NCBI GenBank assembly: GCA_025455065.1
Contig: JALONG010000034.1
Location: 45,279 to 109,278 of the forward strand
Origin: Candidatus Kapaibacterium sp.
GTDB lineage: Bacteria; Bacteroidota; Ignavibacteria; Kapaibacteriales; UBA4661
Direction: 5' to 3'
DNA length: 64,000 bases
The position numbers and the translations under genes were made by a program. This document shows, piece by piece, positions 17,356 to 26,280 of the stretch. The notes below the pieces were generated by a model that worked only from the letters and a program-made list of their open reading frames with translations, did not search any database and had not been told where the DNA came from. Positions within the stretch are counted from its first letter, which is position 1. The number at the start of each line of letters is the position of its first letter.

Positions 17356-18927
17356 ATGCTTATTCCCGCAATCACGATTGAACCATATAAAACCTTGCGC
17401 TCGGAAGACCTTGCCGCCGTTGCTTTTCAAGAAGCCGTTCTCGTCATCAGCGACGAGTCGTATTCCGCCATGCAGCGCTCACATGACGCACTGACACGCA
17501 TTATTGAGCGTGGTGATGCGGTCTATGGCGTGACAACGGGCTTTGGTCCGCTCGTGCGGTACGAGGCGGGAGCGCCTGAAGAGCAGGGAATTAGCTTGAT
17601 TGCACACTTGGGCGCGGGGTACGGTGAGCCGTGCGAGCCTGAAGTTGTGCGGGGCGCAATGGTCGCACGTCTGCGCACCTTGGCGCTGGGAATGTCGGGT
17701 ATTCACCCCGAAGCAGCGAAAATGTATGCTTCATTGCTCAAAAACGGTATCATCGCTGCTGTACCTTCAGTGGGTTCGCTGGGTGCGAGTGGCGATTTAA
17801 TCCCGCTTGCGCACATTGTTCGCGTGATGACGGGCGAAGGCGAAGTGCTTCACCGCGAGGAAAATAGCACATTCAAAAGACTTCCTGCGGCGGAAGAACT
17901 CCGTAAGCGAGGCTTCAAGCCGTATTCGCTCACAAGCCGCGATGCACTTGCCTTGGTGAACGGCACATCGTTTTCGGCAGCATACTTAGCGCTTGCTGTG
18001 GTGCGCTCTGCGCGGCTTATACGCTTTGCCGAAGAAATTACCGCGTGGATGATGAATGTCATGCAATGCCGCAAAAACGGCTTAAATCCTCGCTTGCACC
18101 TTGCCAAAGGACACCGAGGACAAACAGCATCGGCGCATAGTATCTTGAGTTTTCTTTCCGGCGCAGGCAGTTTTGGCGAAATGCCTTCGGAGACGAATCT
18201 CGAAGAGTTGTGGAACATCGTTCAAGAACGGCTGCCGGAAGCATCGGAGCGCCCTTTGCAGGAAATCTATTCCATTCGCTGCGCCCCGCAGATACTTGGT
18301 GCGGCGCGTGATGTCCTCCGCGAAAGCAAGCGCATCGCCGAGGCAGAACTGAACGGTGCGGACGACAATCCGCTTGTTCATGCAGAGGCGCTTGAAATCT
18401 TGCACGGTGGAAATTTTATGACGCAGCATATCGCGTTTGCGGCGGATAGTTTGAACAGCGCATTAACACAGGTAGGGAATCTGGCAGAACGACAAATCGA
18501 AGCGCTGGTGAACCCCGCACTGAATGGCGGAAAACCCTTGCTGCTGGCGACTCAGGCAGGCGCACAAAGCGGCATGGCGGGTGTCCAACTCACCGCAACA
18601 GCACTTTTGGCAGAGATGCGCTCTCACAGCCAACACTACGCTTCAGCGTCGCTGCCGAGTAATGCCGGAAACCAAGACATCGTGCCGCTTGGGTTTCAGG
18701 CAGCACGGGAAGCATATCATCAAACGGAGCGTTTAGCAGCAATATTGGTCGCGGAAGCGCTCTGCGTAGCACAATATGCGGCGTTGGCAAATTCTTCTAC
18801 CCCCAATCCCTCATGGATGCAGGATTTTCAGCCGCTTACCACCGACAGGGCGCTCAGGGAAGAGATTGAGTGGCGGACGACTTGGATGCTGAAACGGGCT
18901 TCGGGGTTGGTAAATGGCATACGATAG
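17356..18927 (+). CDS. MIO-dependent aromatic amino acid/histidine ammonia-lyase
   Basis: 523 residues from MLIPAITIEPYKTL at 17356. Eliminates ammonia from an aromatic amino acid or histidine, using the self-formed MIO group from ASG in GASGDLIPLAH. Other family marks are YGVTTGFGPL, the QTASAHS helix segment, YSIRCAPQILG, DDNPLV and GNQDIVPLG. At the substrate-selectivity site the sequence is LIAHLGAGYGE. By alignment to the glycine-rich end this places His-Leu where histidine ammonia-lyases have Ser-His and Rhodobacter tyrosine ammonia-lyase has His-Leu. No hut genes are nearby, so a tyrosine/phenylalanine lyase is a serious alternative to HutH. A WYL regulator is divergent upstream. Confidence 0.9.
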   Translation: MLIPAITIEPYKTLRSEDLAAVAFQEAVLVISDESYSAMQRSHDALTRIIERGDAVYGVTTGFGPLVRYEAGAPEEQGISLIAHLGAGYGEPCEPEVVRGAMVARLRTLALGMSGIHPEAAKMYASLLKNGIIAAVPSVGSLGASGDLIPLAHIVRVMTGEGEVLHREENSTFKRLPAAEELRKRGFKPYSLTSRDALALVNGTSFSAAYLALAVVRSARLIRFAEEITAWMMNVMQCRKNGLNPRLHLAKGHRGQTASAHSILSFLSGAGSFGEMPSETNLEELWNIVQERLPEASERPLQEIYSIRCAPQILGAARDVLRESKRIAEAELNGADDNPLVHAEALEILHGGNFMTQHIAFAADSLNSALTQVGNLAERQIEALVNPALNGGKPLLLATQAGAQSGMAGVQLTATALLAEMRSHSQHYASASLPSNAGNQDIVPLGFQAAREAYHQTERLAAILVAEALCVAQYAALANSSTPNPSWMQDFQPLTTDRALREEIEWRTTWMLKRASGLVNGIR

Positions 18928-19178
18928 AGCATAATTTGAGTCGAGGTGCAAAATGTGTAACGATTGCACATCGTTACTATCGCAATAACTCTTTCCTCGC
19001 CTATCTGCTTAAACTTTCGTATCTTCGCAAGTATCAAAAAACGTAACCGCGTTATTGTTGCAAATGCAGATGCTTCGCAACGCGGCTGCGCGTTGTTATT
19101 GAAGAGTTATTGAAGAGCATTATTCCGCAAGGCAAGCAACACACAACCTTATTCTTACCCACTACGGAGGTAGTTTCC

Positions 19179-20516
19179 ATGATACAACAACACAATTTTG
19201 GTCGGTTGATGCGATTTTGCGGCGCGGTGCTGCTCGGCATGATGCTCGCAGTACCGATGTTCGCCCAAGAAGAGGAAGAGGCAAACGACGGCAAACCCAA
19301 AATCCGCGCACTCGGCGTGGAAGCAAACGGCGTAGAAGTGCCGGTGGTGCAAATCCGCGTGGACGAGTTTTTGAGCCGTCAAATTCACCCGCTTCTGAAC
19401 TATATCTTTTTTGATGATAACTCTGCGGCAATTCCTGAGCGCTATGTCAAAATGACCGACGTAAGTGCTGAAACCTTCCGCCCGGAGCGTCTGTACGGCA
19501 AAGAAACATTAGAAGTCTATTACGATGTTTTGAATGTTATTGGTTATCGCCTGAAAACTTCCACCGAAACCATCACTATTACTGGCTGTAACGCAAATGT
19601 TGGTCCCGAAAAAGGCAATAAAGACCTTTCCATGAAACGTGCGCAAGCCGTCAAGGATTATTTCCAGAACGTTTGGAAAATTGACCCGGCACGGCTGAAC
19701 GTGCAATCACGCGATTTGCCCGAAAAAGCCTCGAACTCCAAAGAAAGCCCATTGGAAGCCGAAGCAGAAAACCGCCGTGTGGAGATTGCAGGCGCTTGGT
19801 CTGTTATCCAGCCCGTGTTTATTCAAGACACGCTCCGCGAAGCAACGCCGCCGATTATCCGCTTTTACAGCAAAGTAGATACAAAAGACGAAACCCCGCA
19901 ACAGTGGAGCATTGCTATTAAGCAGCGCCAAAAGCCCTTGCGCAATCCCATTTCCGCCGGAGGCAATATCCGCCCTGTGGTGGATTGGAAAATCAACAAA
20001 GAGAAAAACACGATTCCGCTTGACACATTACCAATGACCTACGAATTGGAAGTGCGTTATCCGACGCTGCCGAATTTGCGCTCCAAGCGGATGTCCGTTC
20101 CGGTGCAGCAAATCACGATTCAACGAAAAAAACGTGAACGCGCCAACGACGTAGAAAAAGACCGTTACAGCATGATTCTGTTCCCTTTCGGCTCATCGAA
20201 AGTGGAAGAAGGCAATGCAAAAATTGTAGAATTTATCAAGTCGGAAAAGCGCTTAAAACCTGAGTCCATCGTCGTTATTACGGGCTACACCGACATCATC
20301 GGCACAGACCAAGCGAATTTGAAAATTTCGACCGACCGCGCCAAAGCCGTGCAAGCCTCATTAGGCTTAGACAAAGCAGGTGCAGTGCGGGAAATCAAGG
20401 TGGAAGGACGCGGCAAGCAAAAACCGCTCCTGTACGAAAATAACGAGCTTCCCGAAGCCCGCTTTTACTGCCGCACGGTAGTTGTCGAGGTGAAAAATCC
20501 CGCTTCGGACGATTAA
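19179..20516 (+). CDS. Exported protein with two OmpA-like peptidoglycan-binding domains
   Basis: 445 residues from ATG at 19179, preceded by GGAGG at 19165-19169. Signal peptide to about AVPMFAQ, then an acidic stretch. The first OmpA-like domain (about 60-200) begins IFFDDNSAAIPERY and contains ITITGCNANVG, KRAQAVKDY and ENRRVEI. The central region is a beta-rich segment. The second OmpA domain (about 325-440) has ILFPFGSSKVE, ITGYTDIIGTD and STDRAKAVQ. OmpA domains hold the outer membrane to peptidoglycan. Two in one chain without a beta-barrel suggest a periplasmic structural protein. A terminator follows 30 bp after the stop. Confidence 0.9.
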   Translation: MIQQHNFGRLMRFCGAVLLGMMLAVPMFAQEEEEANDGKPKIRALGVEANGVEVPVVQIRVDEFLSRQIHPLLNYIFFDDNSAAIPERYVKMTDVSAETFRPERLYGKETLEVYYDVLNVIGYRLKTSTETITITGCNANVGPEKGNKDLSMKRAQAVKDYFQNVWKIDPARLNVQSRDLPEKASNSKESPLEAEAENRRVEIAGAWSVIQPVFIQDTLREATPPIIRFYSKVDTKDETPQQWSIAIKQRQKPLRNPISAGGNIRPVVDWKINKEKNTIPLDTLPMTYELEVRYPTLPNLRSKRMSVPVQQITIQRKKRERANDVEKDRYSMILFPFGSSKVEEGNAKIVEFIKSEKRLKPESIVVITGYTDIIGTDQANLKISTDRAKAVQASLGLDKAGAVREIKVEGRGKQKPLLYENNELPEARFYCRTVVVEVKNPASDD

Positions 20517-20547
20517 CGCACGGGGAAGTATGCGCAACATCACACAC

Positions 20548-20587
20548 AAAGCCGCTCCAAGCAAAGTTTGAAGCGGCTTTGTGTTTT
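20548..20587 (+). terminator. Intrinsic terminator after the double-OmpA gene
   Basis: AAAGCCGCT and AGCGGCTTT form the stem around a loop of about 15 bases, followed by GTGTTTTT. Confidence 0.8.
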
Positions 20588-20606
20588 TCTACTCATTTTC
20601 TGAAGT

Positions 20607-21257
20607 ATGCAACGATTTACCACAACACTCTTTTGCTGCATCGTACTTTTCTGGGGATACAGCAGTACAACGACCCCTCAAAACCTTAATTCCGCCGCTT
20701 ATAGGCGCAGTGTGGAGTTCGTGAACATGACCGACGGCATCTGGCGGCATATTTCGCATCTGTGGTACATGGGAATTCCCGTGCCGTTGAATGGCGTGAT
20801 CGTTGAAGGCAACAACGAACTTTTGATGATTGACACACCCTACAATAACCAACAAACCGATAGCCTTCTGCGTTGGGCAAAACATACCTTTCCCCAAAGC
20901 CGCGCAGCAAGGTCATTGCCACGCACGCTCACGAAGACCGAGTAGGCAGAATCAAGGCGTTGCAAGAGCGTACTATTGCCATTTTGACAACACCGCGAAA
21001 GCCGCAGAAAACCTATCGCTCCTTGATGCAGCGAAAGAGGTAAAACGTCTGCACACAACGGCATTCCCACATCGTGAACTCTGGAAGTCGCTTGCAGACT
21101 ACTTCGGCGAGGAAATATCGGTCGAGACAATGATACGCGAGGTCTATGGCATTACCGCCGCTGGGCGCTTGATTGGGTAGCCTGTGATCCATCTTTAGCG
21201 CTACAATATGCTAAACAGTGGCAAAATTCCGTAGTTCTTAGGCACAAAATAGAATAA
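20607..21257 (+). pseudogene. Decayed subclass B1-like metallo-beta-lactamase gene
   Basis: The first frame (20607 on) starts with a signal peptide-like segment and has VPLNGVIVEG, MIDTPYNNQQTDSLLRWAK as in B1 enzymes. The zinc motif THAHEDR is present but in a different frame (KVIATHAHEDRVGRIKALQE, from 20909), and the following TAKAAENLSLLDAAKE is in the third frame. At least two frameshifts, near 20900 and 20985, therefore break the gene. The second half with the other zinc ligands is not recognisable. A further piece ending LRHKIE at 21257 is open in the first frame. Sequencing error could cause one shift, but the missing C-terminal half argues for real decay. Confidence 0.75.
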
Positions 21258-21290
21258 GCCTTGTAAGATACAATCCTACAAGGCTTGTTG
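21256..21290. terminator. Hairpin between the pseudogene and tRNA-Val
   Basis: AAGCCTTGTA pairs with TACAAGGCTT around a short loop, followed by GTTGTC on the plus strand. On the minus strand it lies just past the 3' end of tRNA-Val and is followed by A/T-rich sequence, so it may end the tRNA transcript. Confidence 0.6.
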
Positions 21291-21296
21291 TCTATG

Positions 21297-21370
21297 TGCG
21301 ACCTACGGGACTCGAACCTGTGACCTTTACCATGTCAAGGTAACGCTCTAACCAACTGAGCTAAGATCGC
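21297..21370 (-). tRNA. tRNA-Val (anticodon GAC)
   Basis: The minus strand folds as a tRNA. The acceptor stem is GCGATCT with AGGTCGC, the D-loop is AGCTCAGTTGGTTAGAGC, the anticodon stem-loop is TTACC TTGACAT GGTAA, and the T-loop is GGTTCGAGTCC. The anticodon is GAC (valine). CCA is not encoded; the discriminator base is A. Confidence 0.95.
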
Positions 21371-21618
21371 AACGCGATATATCGCAACACGGTGTAACTG
21401 TGGTATTTTGCCGTTTTTTTTATGAACGGGACACAAATATAGAATTTTTTCCTCGTTCAGACAATATTTTTTTCCGTAAATTCGGGGCTGTTTCATTTTA
21501 CCCGCCACATCAACGATGCTCTCGTTTTCGCTTTGCGATAACGATTCTGTGCGGTTTGGCGTGTGTGTCTTGTCAATCAACTCTATTCTTTTTCACTCAA
21601 TTCACATTCAAGGTGAGT

Positions 21619-23760
21619 ATGGCGTATTTAGCTATTATCTTGGTTTTGGGGCTGTTGTCCCTTGTAGTTGCCTTCGTGTTCCAACGACGGGTAACATCCG
21701 TTTCCATTGAAAACGGCGCGGCTTCCGAAGCAGAAGTTGCACGTTTGACGGAAATTTCTTCTGCTATTGCCGAAGGAGCAATGGCGTTTTTGAAGCGTGA
21801 ATACACGATTCTAGCGGTCTTTATGGCACTGTTTGCCGTGATTATTGCCTTCGCAATCAACGACCCCCACGCTACCGTGCCGATGGGCATTCTCTCGGCA
21901 GTAAGTTTTCTTATTGGTGCGGGCATTAGCGTTCTTGCGGGCTATATCGGCATGAACATTGCAACGAAAGGCAACGTCCGCACAGCTGCTGCTGCGCGTA
22001 TTTCCTTGCAAGAATCCTTCAAAATCGCCTTTAACTCAGGCGCAGTTATGGGCTTTGGCTTGACGGGACTTGCTGTTTTGGGTATTGCGATTGTCTATAT
22101 CGCTCTGCGCGGTCTGTTTCCGAATGAGCAAATTCATATCATCATGGAGATTCTCTCCGGTTTTGCGCTTGGTGGTTCGTCCGTGGCGCTTTTCGGTCGT
22201 GTGGGCGGCGGCATCTACACCAAAGCGGCAGACGTAGGCGCTGACCTTGTAGGCAAGGTAGAAGCAGGCATCCCCGAAGATGACCCGCGTAACCCCGCCG
22301 TTATCGCCGACAACGTAGGCGACAACGTAGGCGACATCGCAGGTATGGGCGCTGACCTTTTCGGTTCTGTGGCAGAATCCACCTGCGCGGCAATGGTTAT
22401 CGGCGCAACGGCGTTTGCGTTTGTTCCCGATGAAGATTTGCGCGTTGCCGCATTGCTCTTCCCGCTTATTGTGAGCGGTGTGGGCATCCTCGCCAGCTTC
22501 TTGTCGCTCTTTTTGGTAAACCCAAAATCGGAAGACAAGGTAGAGTCATCACTCAAAAATGCGCTTATCGGCTCGACGCTCTTTATGCTTGTGGCAATGT
22601 ATTATCCGACCATGAAATTTATTCCGGCGGATTTCAAACTTTCCGCAGAAAGCCCCTACATTTACCATAATACCGGCGTATTTATTGCCCTTGCAGCCGG
22701 CTTGATTTCCGGCTTGCTCATTGGTCTTATCACGGAATACTTCACCTCGCACCGCTACAATCCTGTGCGCGAAATTGCAAAAGCCTCACAAACAGGCGCT
22801 GCGACGAACATCATCTATGGCTTGGCAAACGGCTACAACAGCTCCGTTATTCCGATGTTGCTTATTGCGATTACGGCGGCTGTTGGGTATAGTTATGCCG
22901 GAATGTACGGTATTGCTATGGCGGCTATCGGTATGCTCGGCACGATTGCAGTAGGCTTGACGATTGATGCTTACGGTCCGGTGTCGGACAATGCGGGCGG
23001 TATCGCAGAGATGGCAGAAATGGGCAAAGACATTCGCAAGCGCACCGATGCTCTTGATGCTGCGGGCAACACCACAGCAGCTATCGGTAAAGGCTTTGCG
23101 ATTGGTTCGGCAGCGCTCACAGGCTTGGCGCTGACTTCCGCCTTCCTCACCCGTGCAGCACAGGCAAAACCTGAACTCAACACGATTAACCTCACCGACC
23201 CCGCAGTATTGGCGGGTTTGATGACGGGAGCCGCATTGCCACTTGCATTTTCGGCTATGACGATGAAATCCGTTGGCAAAGCTGCCTTCGACATGATTGA
23301 AGAAGTTCGCCGCCAATTCCGCGAAATTCCGGGTTTGCTCCAAGGCAAAGCACGTGCTGATTACCGCACCTGCGTTGATATTTCCACCAAAGCATCGCTC
23401 CGCGAGATGATTGCTCCGGGCTTGCTGGTGATTTTGACACCGCTTTTGGTGGGCTTGCTCTTTGGTGTGAAAATGTTGGCTGGTGTGCTTATCGGCTCTT
23501 TGCTTTCGGGCGTGATGTTTGCTATTTCGATGGCAAATTCCGGCGGCGCATGGGACAACGCGAAAAAGTACATCGAAACCGGACAACTCGGCGGCAAAGG
23601 CTCGGACACGCACAAAGCGGCAGTTGTGGGCGATACCGTTGGCGACCCGTTCAAAGATACATCCGGTCCGGCACTGAACATTCTTATCAAACTCATGGCT
23701 ATTATCAGCCTTGTCTTTGTGCCGTTCTTCGTGAGCAAAGGCGGAATCTTGTTGAAATAA
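21619..23760 (+). CDS. hppA: Membrane-bound ion-pumping pyrophosphatase
   Basis: 713 residues from [11 protein letters not shown] at 21619, preceded by AGGTGAG; an upstream frame to 21400 lacks conserved content. Couples pyrophosphate hydrolysis to H+ (or Na+) export through about 16 membrane helices. The substrate site is seen in [33 protein letters not shown] and the C-terminal [13 protein letters not shown]. The segment [10 protein letters not shown] carries Ala and Gly where potassium-independent enzymes carry Lys and Thr, so this is the potassium-dependent type. Whether it moves H+ or Na+ cannot be settled by eye. A terminator follows. Confidence 0.97.
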   Translation: MAYLAIILVLGLLSLVVAFVFQRRVTSVSIENGAASEAEVARLTEISSAIAEGAMAFLKREYTILAVFMALFAVIIAFAINDPHATVPMGILSAVSFLIGAGISVLAGYIGMNIATKGNVRTAAAARISLQESFKIAFNSGAVMGFGLTGLAVLGIAIVYIALRGLFPNEQIHIIMEILSGFALGGSSVALFGRVGGGIYTKAADVGADLVGKVEAGIPEDDPRNPAVIADNVGDNVGDIAGMGADLFGSVAESTCAAMVIGATAFAFVPDEDLRVAALLFPLIVSGVGILASFLSLFLVNPKSEDKVESSLKNALIGSTLFMLVAMYYPTMKFIPADFKLSAESPYIYHNTGVFIALAAGLISGLLIGLITEYFTSHRYNPVREIAKASQTGAATNIIYGLANGYNSSVIPMLLIAITAAVGYSYAGMYGIAMAAIGMLGTIAVGLTIDAYGPVSDNAGGIAEMAEMGKDIRKRTDALDAAGNTTAAIGKGFAIGSAALTGLALTSAFLTRAAQAKPELNTINLTDPAVLAGLMTGAALPLAFSAMTMKSVGKAAFDMIEEVRRQFREIPGLLQGKARADYRTCVDISTKASLREMIAPGLLVILTPLLVGLLFGVKMLAGVLIGSLLSGVMFAISMANSGGAWDNAKKYIETGQLGGKGSDTHKAAVVGDTVGDPFKDTSGPALNILIKLMAIISLVFVPFFVSKGGILLK

Positions 23761-23793
23761 TCGCTTCGTATCAAAAGTTCGGATAGGAAGCAG

Positions 23794-23831
23794 AAAAGCC
23801 GCATAGAATCTTGGTTCTGTGCGGCTTTTTG
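23794..23831 (+). terminator. Intrinsic terminator after hppA
   Basis: AAAAGCCGCATAGAA and TTCTGTGCGGCTTTTT form a stem followed by a T-run. It is almost the same sequence as the terminator at 36797-36834. Confidence 0.85.
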
Positions 23832-23984
23832 TTATATTGCTTCAAGAGGGTAGGCGTGTGTATAAGTATTATTCCTGAGTATTTCCATAATTTCCCCAAA
23901 AATTGCTGTGAGTTGCGACTCTTCGGCAACATAATTCTATCAGACAAGGCTTGCAAGCGTTATAGAATATCAATTACAAAAGCA

Positions 23985-24013
23985 TCACCGAACTATTTTG
24001 CGAAGTAATTTTT
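23985..24013 (+). repeat. Direct repeat left of hicBA
   Basis: About 28 bp, TC.CCGAA.TATTTTGCGAAG followed by T.ATTTTT, matching 24498-24525 with few changes. The two copies bracket the hicB/hicA pair. Confidence 0.65.
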
Positions 24014-24049
24014 TCATTTTTTACCGCTCACCATGAAACTTAATTCGCC

Positions 24050-24256
24050 ATGAAACTCAACGTTATCATTCATAAAGCTGAAGAAGGCGGTTATTGGGCG
24101 GAAGTTCCTGCGTTGCCCGGATGCTTTTCTCAAGCCGAAACGATGGAGGAAATGCTCTTTAATATCAAAGAATCCGCCGAAGCGTGGCTGGATGTGGCTT
24201 CGAGCAATATTGTCGAAATTGAGCCGGAAGCCGAAATTTTTGAAATTGAGCTATGA
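24050..24256 (+). CDS. hicB: HicB-like antitoxin
   Basis: 68 residues. MKLNVIIHKAEEGGYWAEVP then ALPGCFSQAETMEEMLFNIK is the partial RNase-H-like fold of HicB antitoxins, which bind and inhibit HicA mRNA interferases. The stop codon overlaps the ATG of hicA (ATGA). No C-terminal DNA-binding domain is present, so this is the short form. Its partner toxin is disrupted, so the antitoxin may be under little selection. Confidence 0.85.
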   Translation: MKLNVIIHKAEEGGYWAEVPALPGCFSQAETMEEMLFNIKESAEAWLDVASSNIVEIEPEAEIFEIEL

Positions 24257-24468
24257 AGACCATTACAGGCAAAGAGTTCTGCAAGGTACTGGAACGGCAC
24301 GGTTAGGAGTTTCTGCGTATTCGTGGCAGTCATCATGTGTACAAAAAACAAGGTGTTCGGATGAATATTGCTGTTCCTGTCCATGGAAACGAGGACTTGA
24401 AACTTGGCTTGATGCAATCAATGATGAGGAATACATGGCTGACCGAGCAGGATTTGCAATATCTCTGA
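24253..24468 (+). pseudogene. hicA: HicA-like toxin with a nonsense codon
   Basis: From ATG at 24253 the frame reads MKTITGKEFCKVLERHG, then TAG at codon 18, then EFLRIRGSHHVYKKQGVRMN and on to a normal TGA at 24466-24468. HicA proteins have Trp here (HGW), so TGG has become TAG by a single change. The rest is open and keeps the catalytic histidine of RGSHH. An internal ATG at 24361 is downstream of that histidine, so reinitiation would not restore activity. The toxin appears inactivated by one point mutation. Confidence 0.85.
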
Positions 24469-24497
24469 ACCCTCATAATATCTTGCTTACGGCGGAA

Positions 24498-24525
24498 TCG
24501 CCGAAGTATTTTGCGAAGTGATTTT
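24498..24525 (+). repeat. Direct repeat right of hicBA
   Basis: Partner of 23985-24013 (TCGCCGAAGTATTTTGCGAAG and on), 513 bp downstream. It ends about 15 bp before the start of the epimerase gene. Confidence 0.65.
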
Positions 24526-24539
24526 TGAGAATTTTTTTT

Positions 24540-25445
24540 ATGCGCATACTTCTCACAGGCACAGCAGGGCGCATCGGCAGGGCGATTCACGTCCGTTTGT
24601 CGTCGTTCCACGATGTTGTCGGGTTGGACAAATCCCCAGCTTCTACCGTTGATGTTGTCGGCGACATCACCGACACCGCATTGCTGCGCCGTTTGTGCGC
24701 AGGGGCAGATGCAATCATCCACACCGCCGCTCTGCACGCGCCACACGTGGGAATTGTTCCCGACAGCGAATTTGAGCGCATCAACGTTCATGCTACCGAA
24801 AGCCTCATCAATACTGCGCTGGCGTGTGGTGTCGGGCGAATTGTTTTCACCAGCACAACGGCTCTCTACGGCTCTGCATCTCGTTTGCAAGGCAAAGCCG
24901 CGTGGATTGACGAAACAACGGAAGCGCAGCCAATCAGCATTTACCACAACACCAAACTTGCTGCCGAAGGCTTATTTCATGCGGCTTGCAAGGGAACAAA
25001 TCTTCAGGCGAGTATTATCCGAATGTCGCGCTGCTTTCCTGAACCTGCACCCCTCATGGCGTGGTACAGGCTTTCGCGGGGCGTAGATGCGCGGGATGTG
25101 GCAGAAGCACACGCTTTAGCGGTAGGTTTGGCGGTAGAAGCAGATTCAAACACGTGCGAAACCTATATTGTTTCAGGAAAAACGCCGTTTTTGCGGGAAG
25201 ATTGCGAGGAATTGTGGCACGATGCGGCAAGCGTGTTGAGGCGACGCGCACCGAATTTGGTACAAGATTTCATGCGGCGTGGATGGGAATTGCCAACGAG
25301 CATTGACCGTGTGTATGATTCCGCAAAAGCACAGCACGACCTGGGCTGGAAGCCGCGTTACGGTTATGACAATGTCCTGAAACTCTTGGAAGAAGGCTTG
25401 TCGGAAGTGCTTCCGGCACGAAGGTTTGGCACGAAAACACCGTAA
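24540..25445 (+). CDS. NAD-dependent epimerase/dehydratase (extended SDR)
   Basis: 301 residues from MRILLTG at 24540. The Rossmann motif GTAGRIGRA starts at residue 7. DITD and HTAA follow, then the STTALYG segment and the catalytic YHNTK (Tyr-x-x-x-Lys). The C-terminal part (GWKPRYGYDNVLKLLEEGL) is typical of sugar-nucleotide or related small-molecule epimerases. The substrate cannot be told. The gene stands alone, convergent with hisA. Confidence 0.9.
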   Translation: MRILLTGTAGRIGRAIHVRLSSFHDVVGLDKSPASTVDVVGDITDTALLRRLCAGADAIIHTAALHAPHVGIVPDSEFERINVHATESLINTALACGVGRIVFTSTTALYGSASRLQGKAAWIDETTEAQPISIYHNTKLAAEGLFHAACKGTNLQASIIRMSRCFPEPAPLMAWYRLSRGVDARDVAEAHALAVGLAVEADSNTCETYIVSGKTPFLREDCEELWHDAASVLRRRAPNLVQDFMRRGWELPTSIDRVYDSAKAQHDLGWKPRYGYDNVLKLLEEGLSEVLPARRFGTKTP

Positions 25446-25461
25446 ACATGAGATGTAGAGT

Positions 25462-26181
25462 TCACAAAAACCGCTTCAAATCAGCGATTGTCAGCGTTCC
25501 TTCGTACAGCGCTTTTCCAATAACTGCTCCCCACACGCCAATCTCCGTCAGTTCTTCAAGGTCGTGGAGCGAGGAAACACCGCCGCTTGCGATAAGGCTG
25601 AGTTTCGGGTGTTCATCCCGAATACGGCGGTAAAGGTCGTTTGCCGAACCCTGCATCATACCGTCTTTGCTAATGTCCGTGCAAAGCACGTACTGAACGC
25701 CTTGCGCTTCATATTCCGCTAAAAACTCCATCAGCGACAGTTCCGTAACTTCCTCCCAACCGCTTACGGCAATTCGTTCATCCCGTGCGTCAGCGCCCAA
25801 AATAAGCGTTTCTGCGCCATACTTACCAAGCCATTGCAAAAACAGGTCACGATTTTTCACCGCAATGCTGCCAGCCGTGATTTGACGCGCTCCACACTCA
25901 AAGGCAATCCGAACATCGTCATCCGACTGAATACCGCCGCCAAAATCCACGTGCAAGCCCTCTGCACGGCGTGTTATCTGCTCCAGCGTTTTGTAATTCA
26001 CGATTTTTTTTGCTTTTGCGCCGTCCAAATCCACGACGTGAAGCCGCTTCAAACCTGCATCTTGGAAGCGCAGCGCCACATCCGCAGGCGATTCGTCGTA
26101 CACAGTCTTGGCGCTGTACTGCCCTTGCGCAAGGCGTACACACTTGCCTTCGATAATGTCTATTGCGGGGATGATGTGCAT
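25462..26181 (-). CDS. hisA: Phosphoribosylformimino-AICAR-phosphate isomerase
   Basis: 239 residues, a full-length (beta/alpha)8 barrel for the fourth step of histidine synthesis. The N-terminus MHIIPAIDIIEGKCVRLAQG contains the catalytic Asp, VVDLDGAK and VDFGGGIQS are phosphate/substrate strands, and CTDISKDGMMQG contains the second catalytic Asp. It ends ASGGVSSL and GAVIGKALYEG. No other his genes are adjacent. The start codon is immediately preceded by three copies of a 15-bp repeat rather than a Shine-Dalgarno. Confidence 0.96.
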   Translation of the reverse strand: MHIIPAIDIIEGKCVRLAQGQYSAKTVYDESPADVALRFQDAGLKRLHVVDLDGAKAKKIVNYKTLEQITRRAEGLHVDFGGGIQSDDDVRIAFECGARQITAGSIAVKNRDLFLQWLGKYGAETLILGADARDERIAVSGWEEVTELSLMEFLAEYEAQGVQYVLCTDISKDGMMQGSANDLYRRIRDEHPKLSLIASGGVSSLHDLEELTEIGVWGAVIGKALYEGTLTIADLKRFL

Positions 26182-26182
26182 T

Positions 26183-26226
26183 TTGGTTACTTGGTGCTTG
26201 GTTACTTGGTGCTTAGTTACTTGGTA
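26183..26226 (-). repeat. Three tandem 15-bp repeats abutting the hisA start
   Basis: On the minus strand ACCAAGTAACTAAGC, ACCAAGTAACCAAGC and ACCAAGTAACCAAAA run directly into the hisA ATG. The same unit occurs at 37762-37791 inside a coding region and at 40770-40784. Confidence 0.85.
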
Positions 26227-26280
26227 GGGCTAATATTGTTGGGTGTTTGCCTTTATCCCTTCCGCCTTTTGCCCTTCCAT

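Noticed and set aside
17356..18927. Firm hutH assignment for the ammonia-lyase
   Set aside because: The selectivity residues are His-Leu and no other histidine-utilisation gene is nearby, so the symbol is withheld.
24361..24468. Functional HicA by reinitiation at an internal ATG after the nonsense codon
   Set aside because: The internal ATG is past the conserved RGSHH histidine, so the product would lack the active site.
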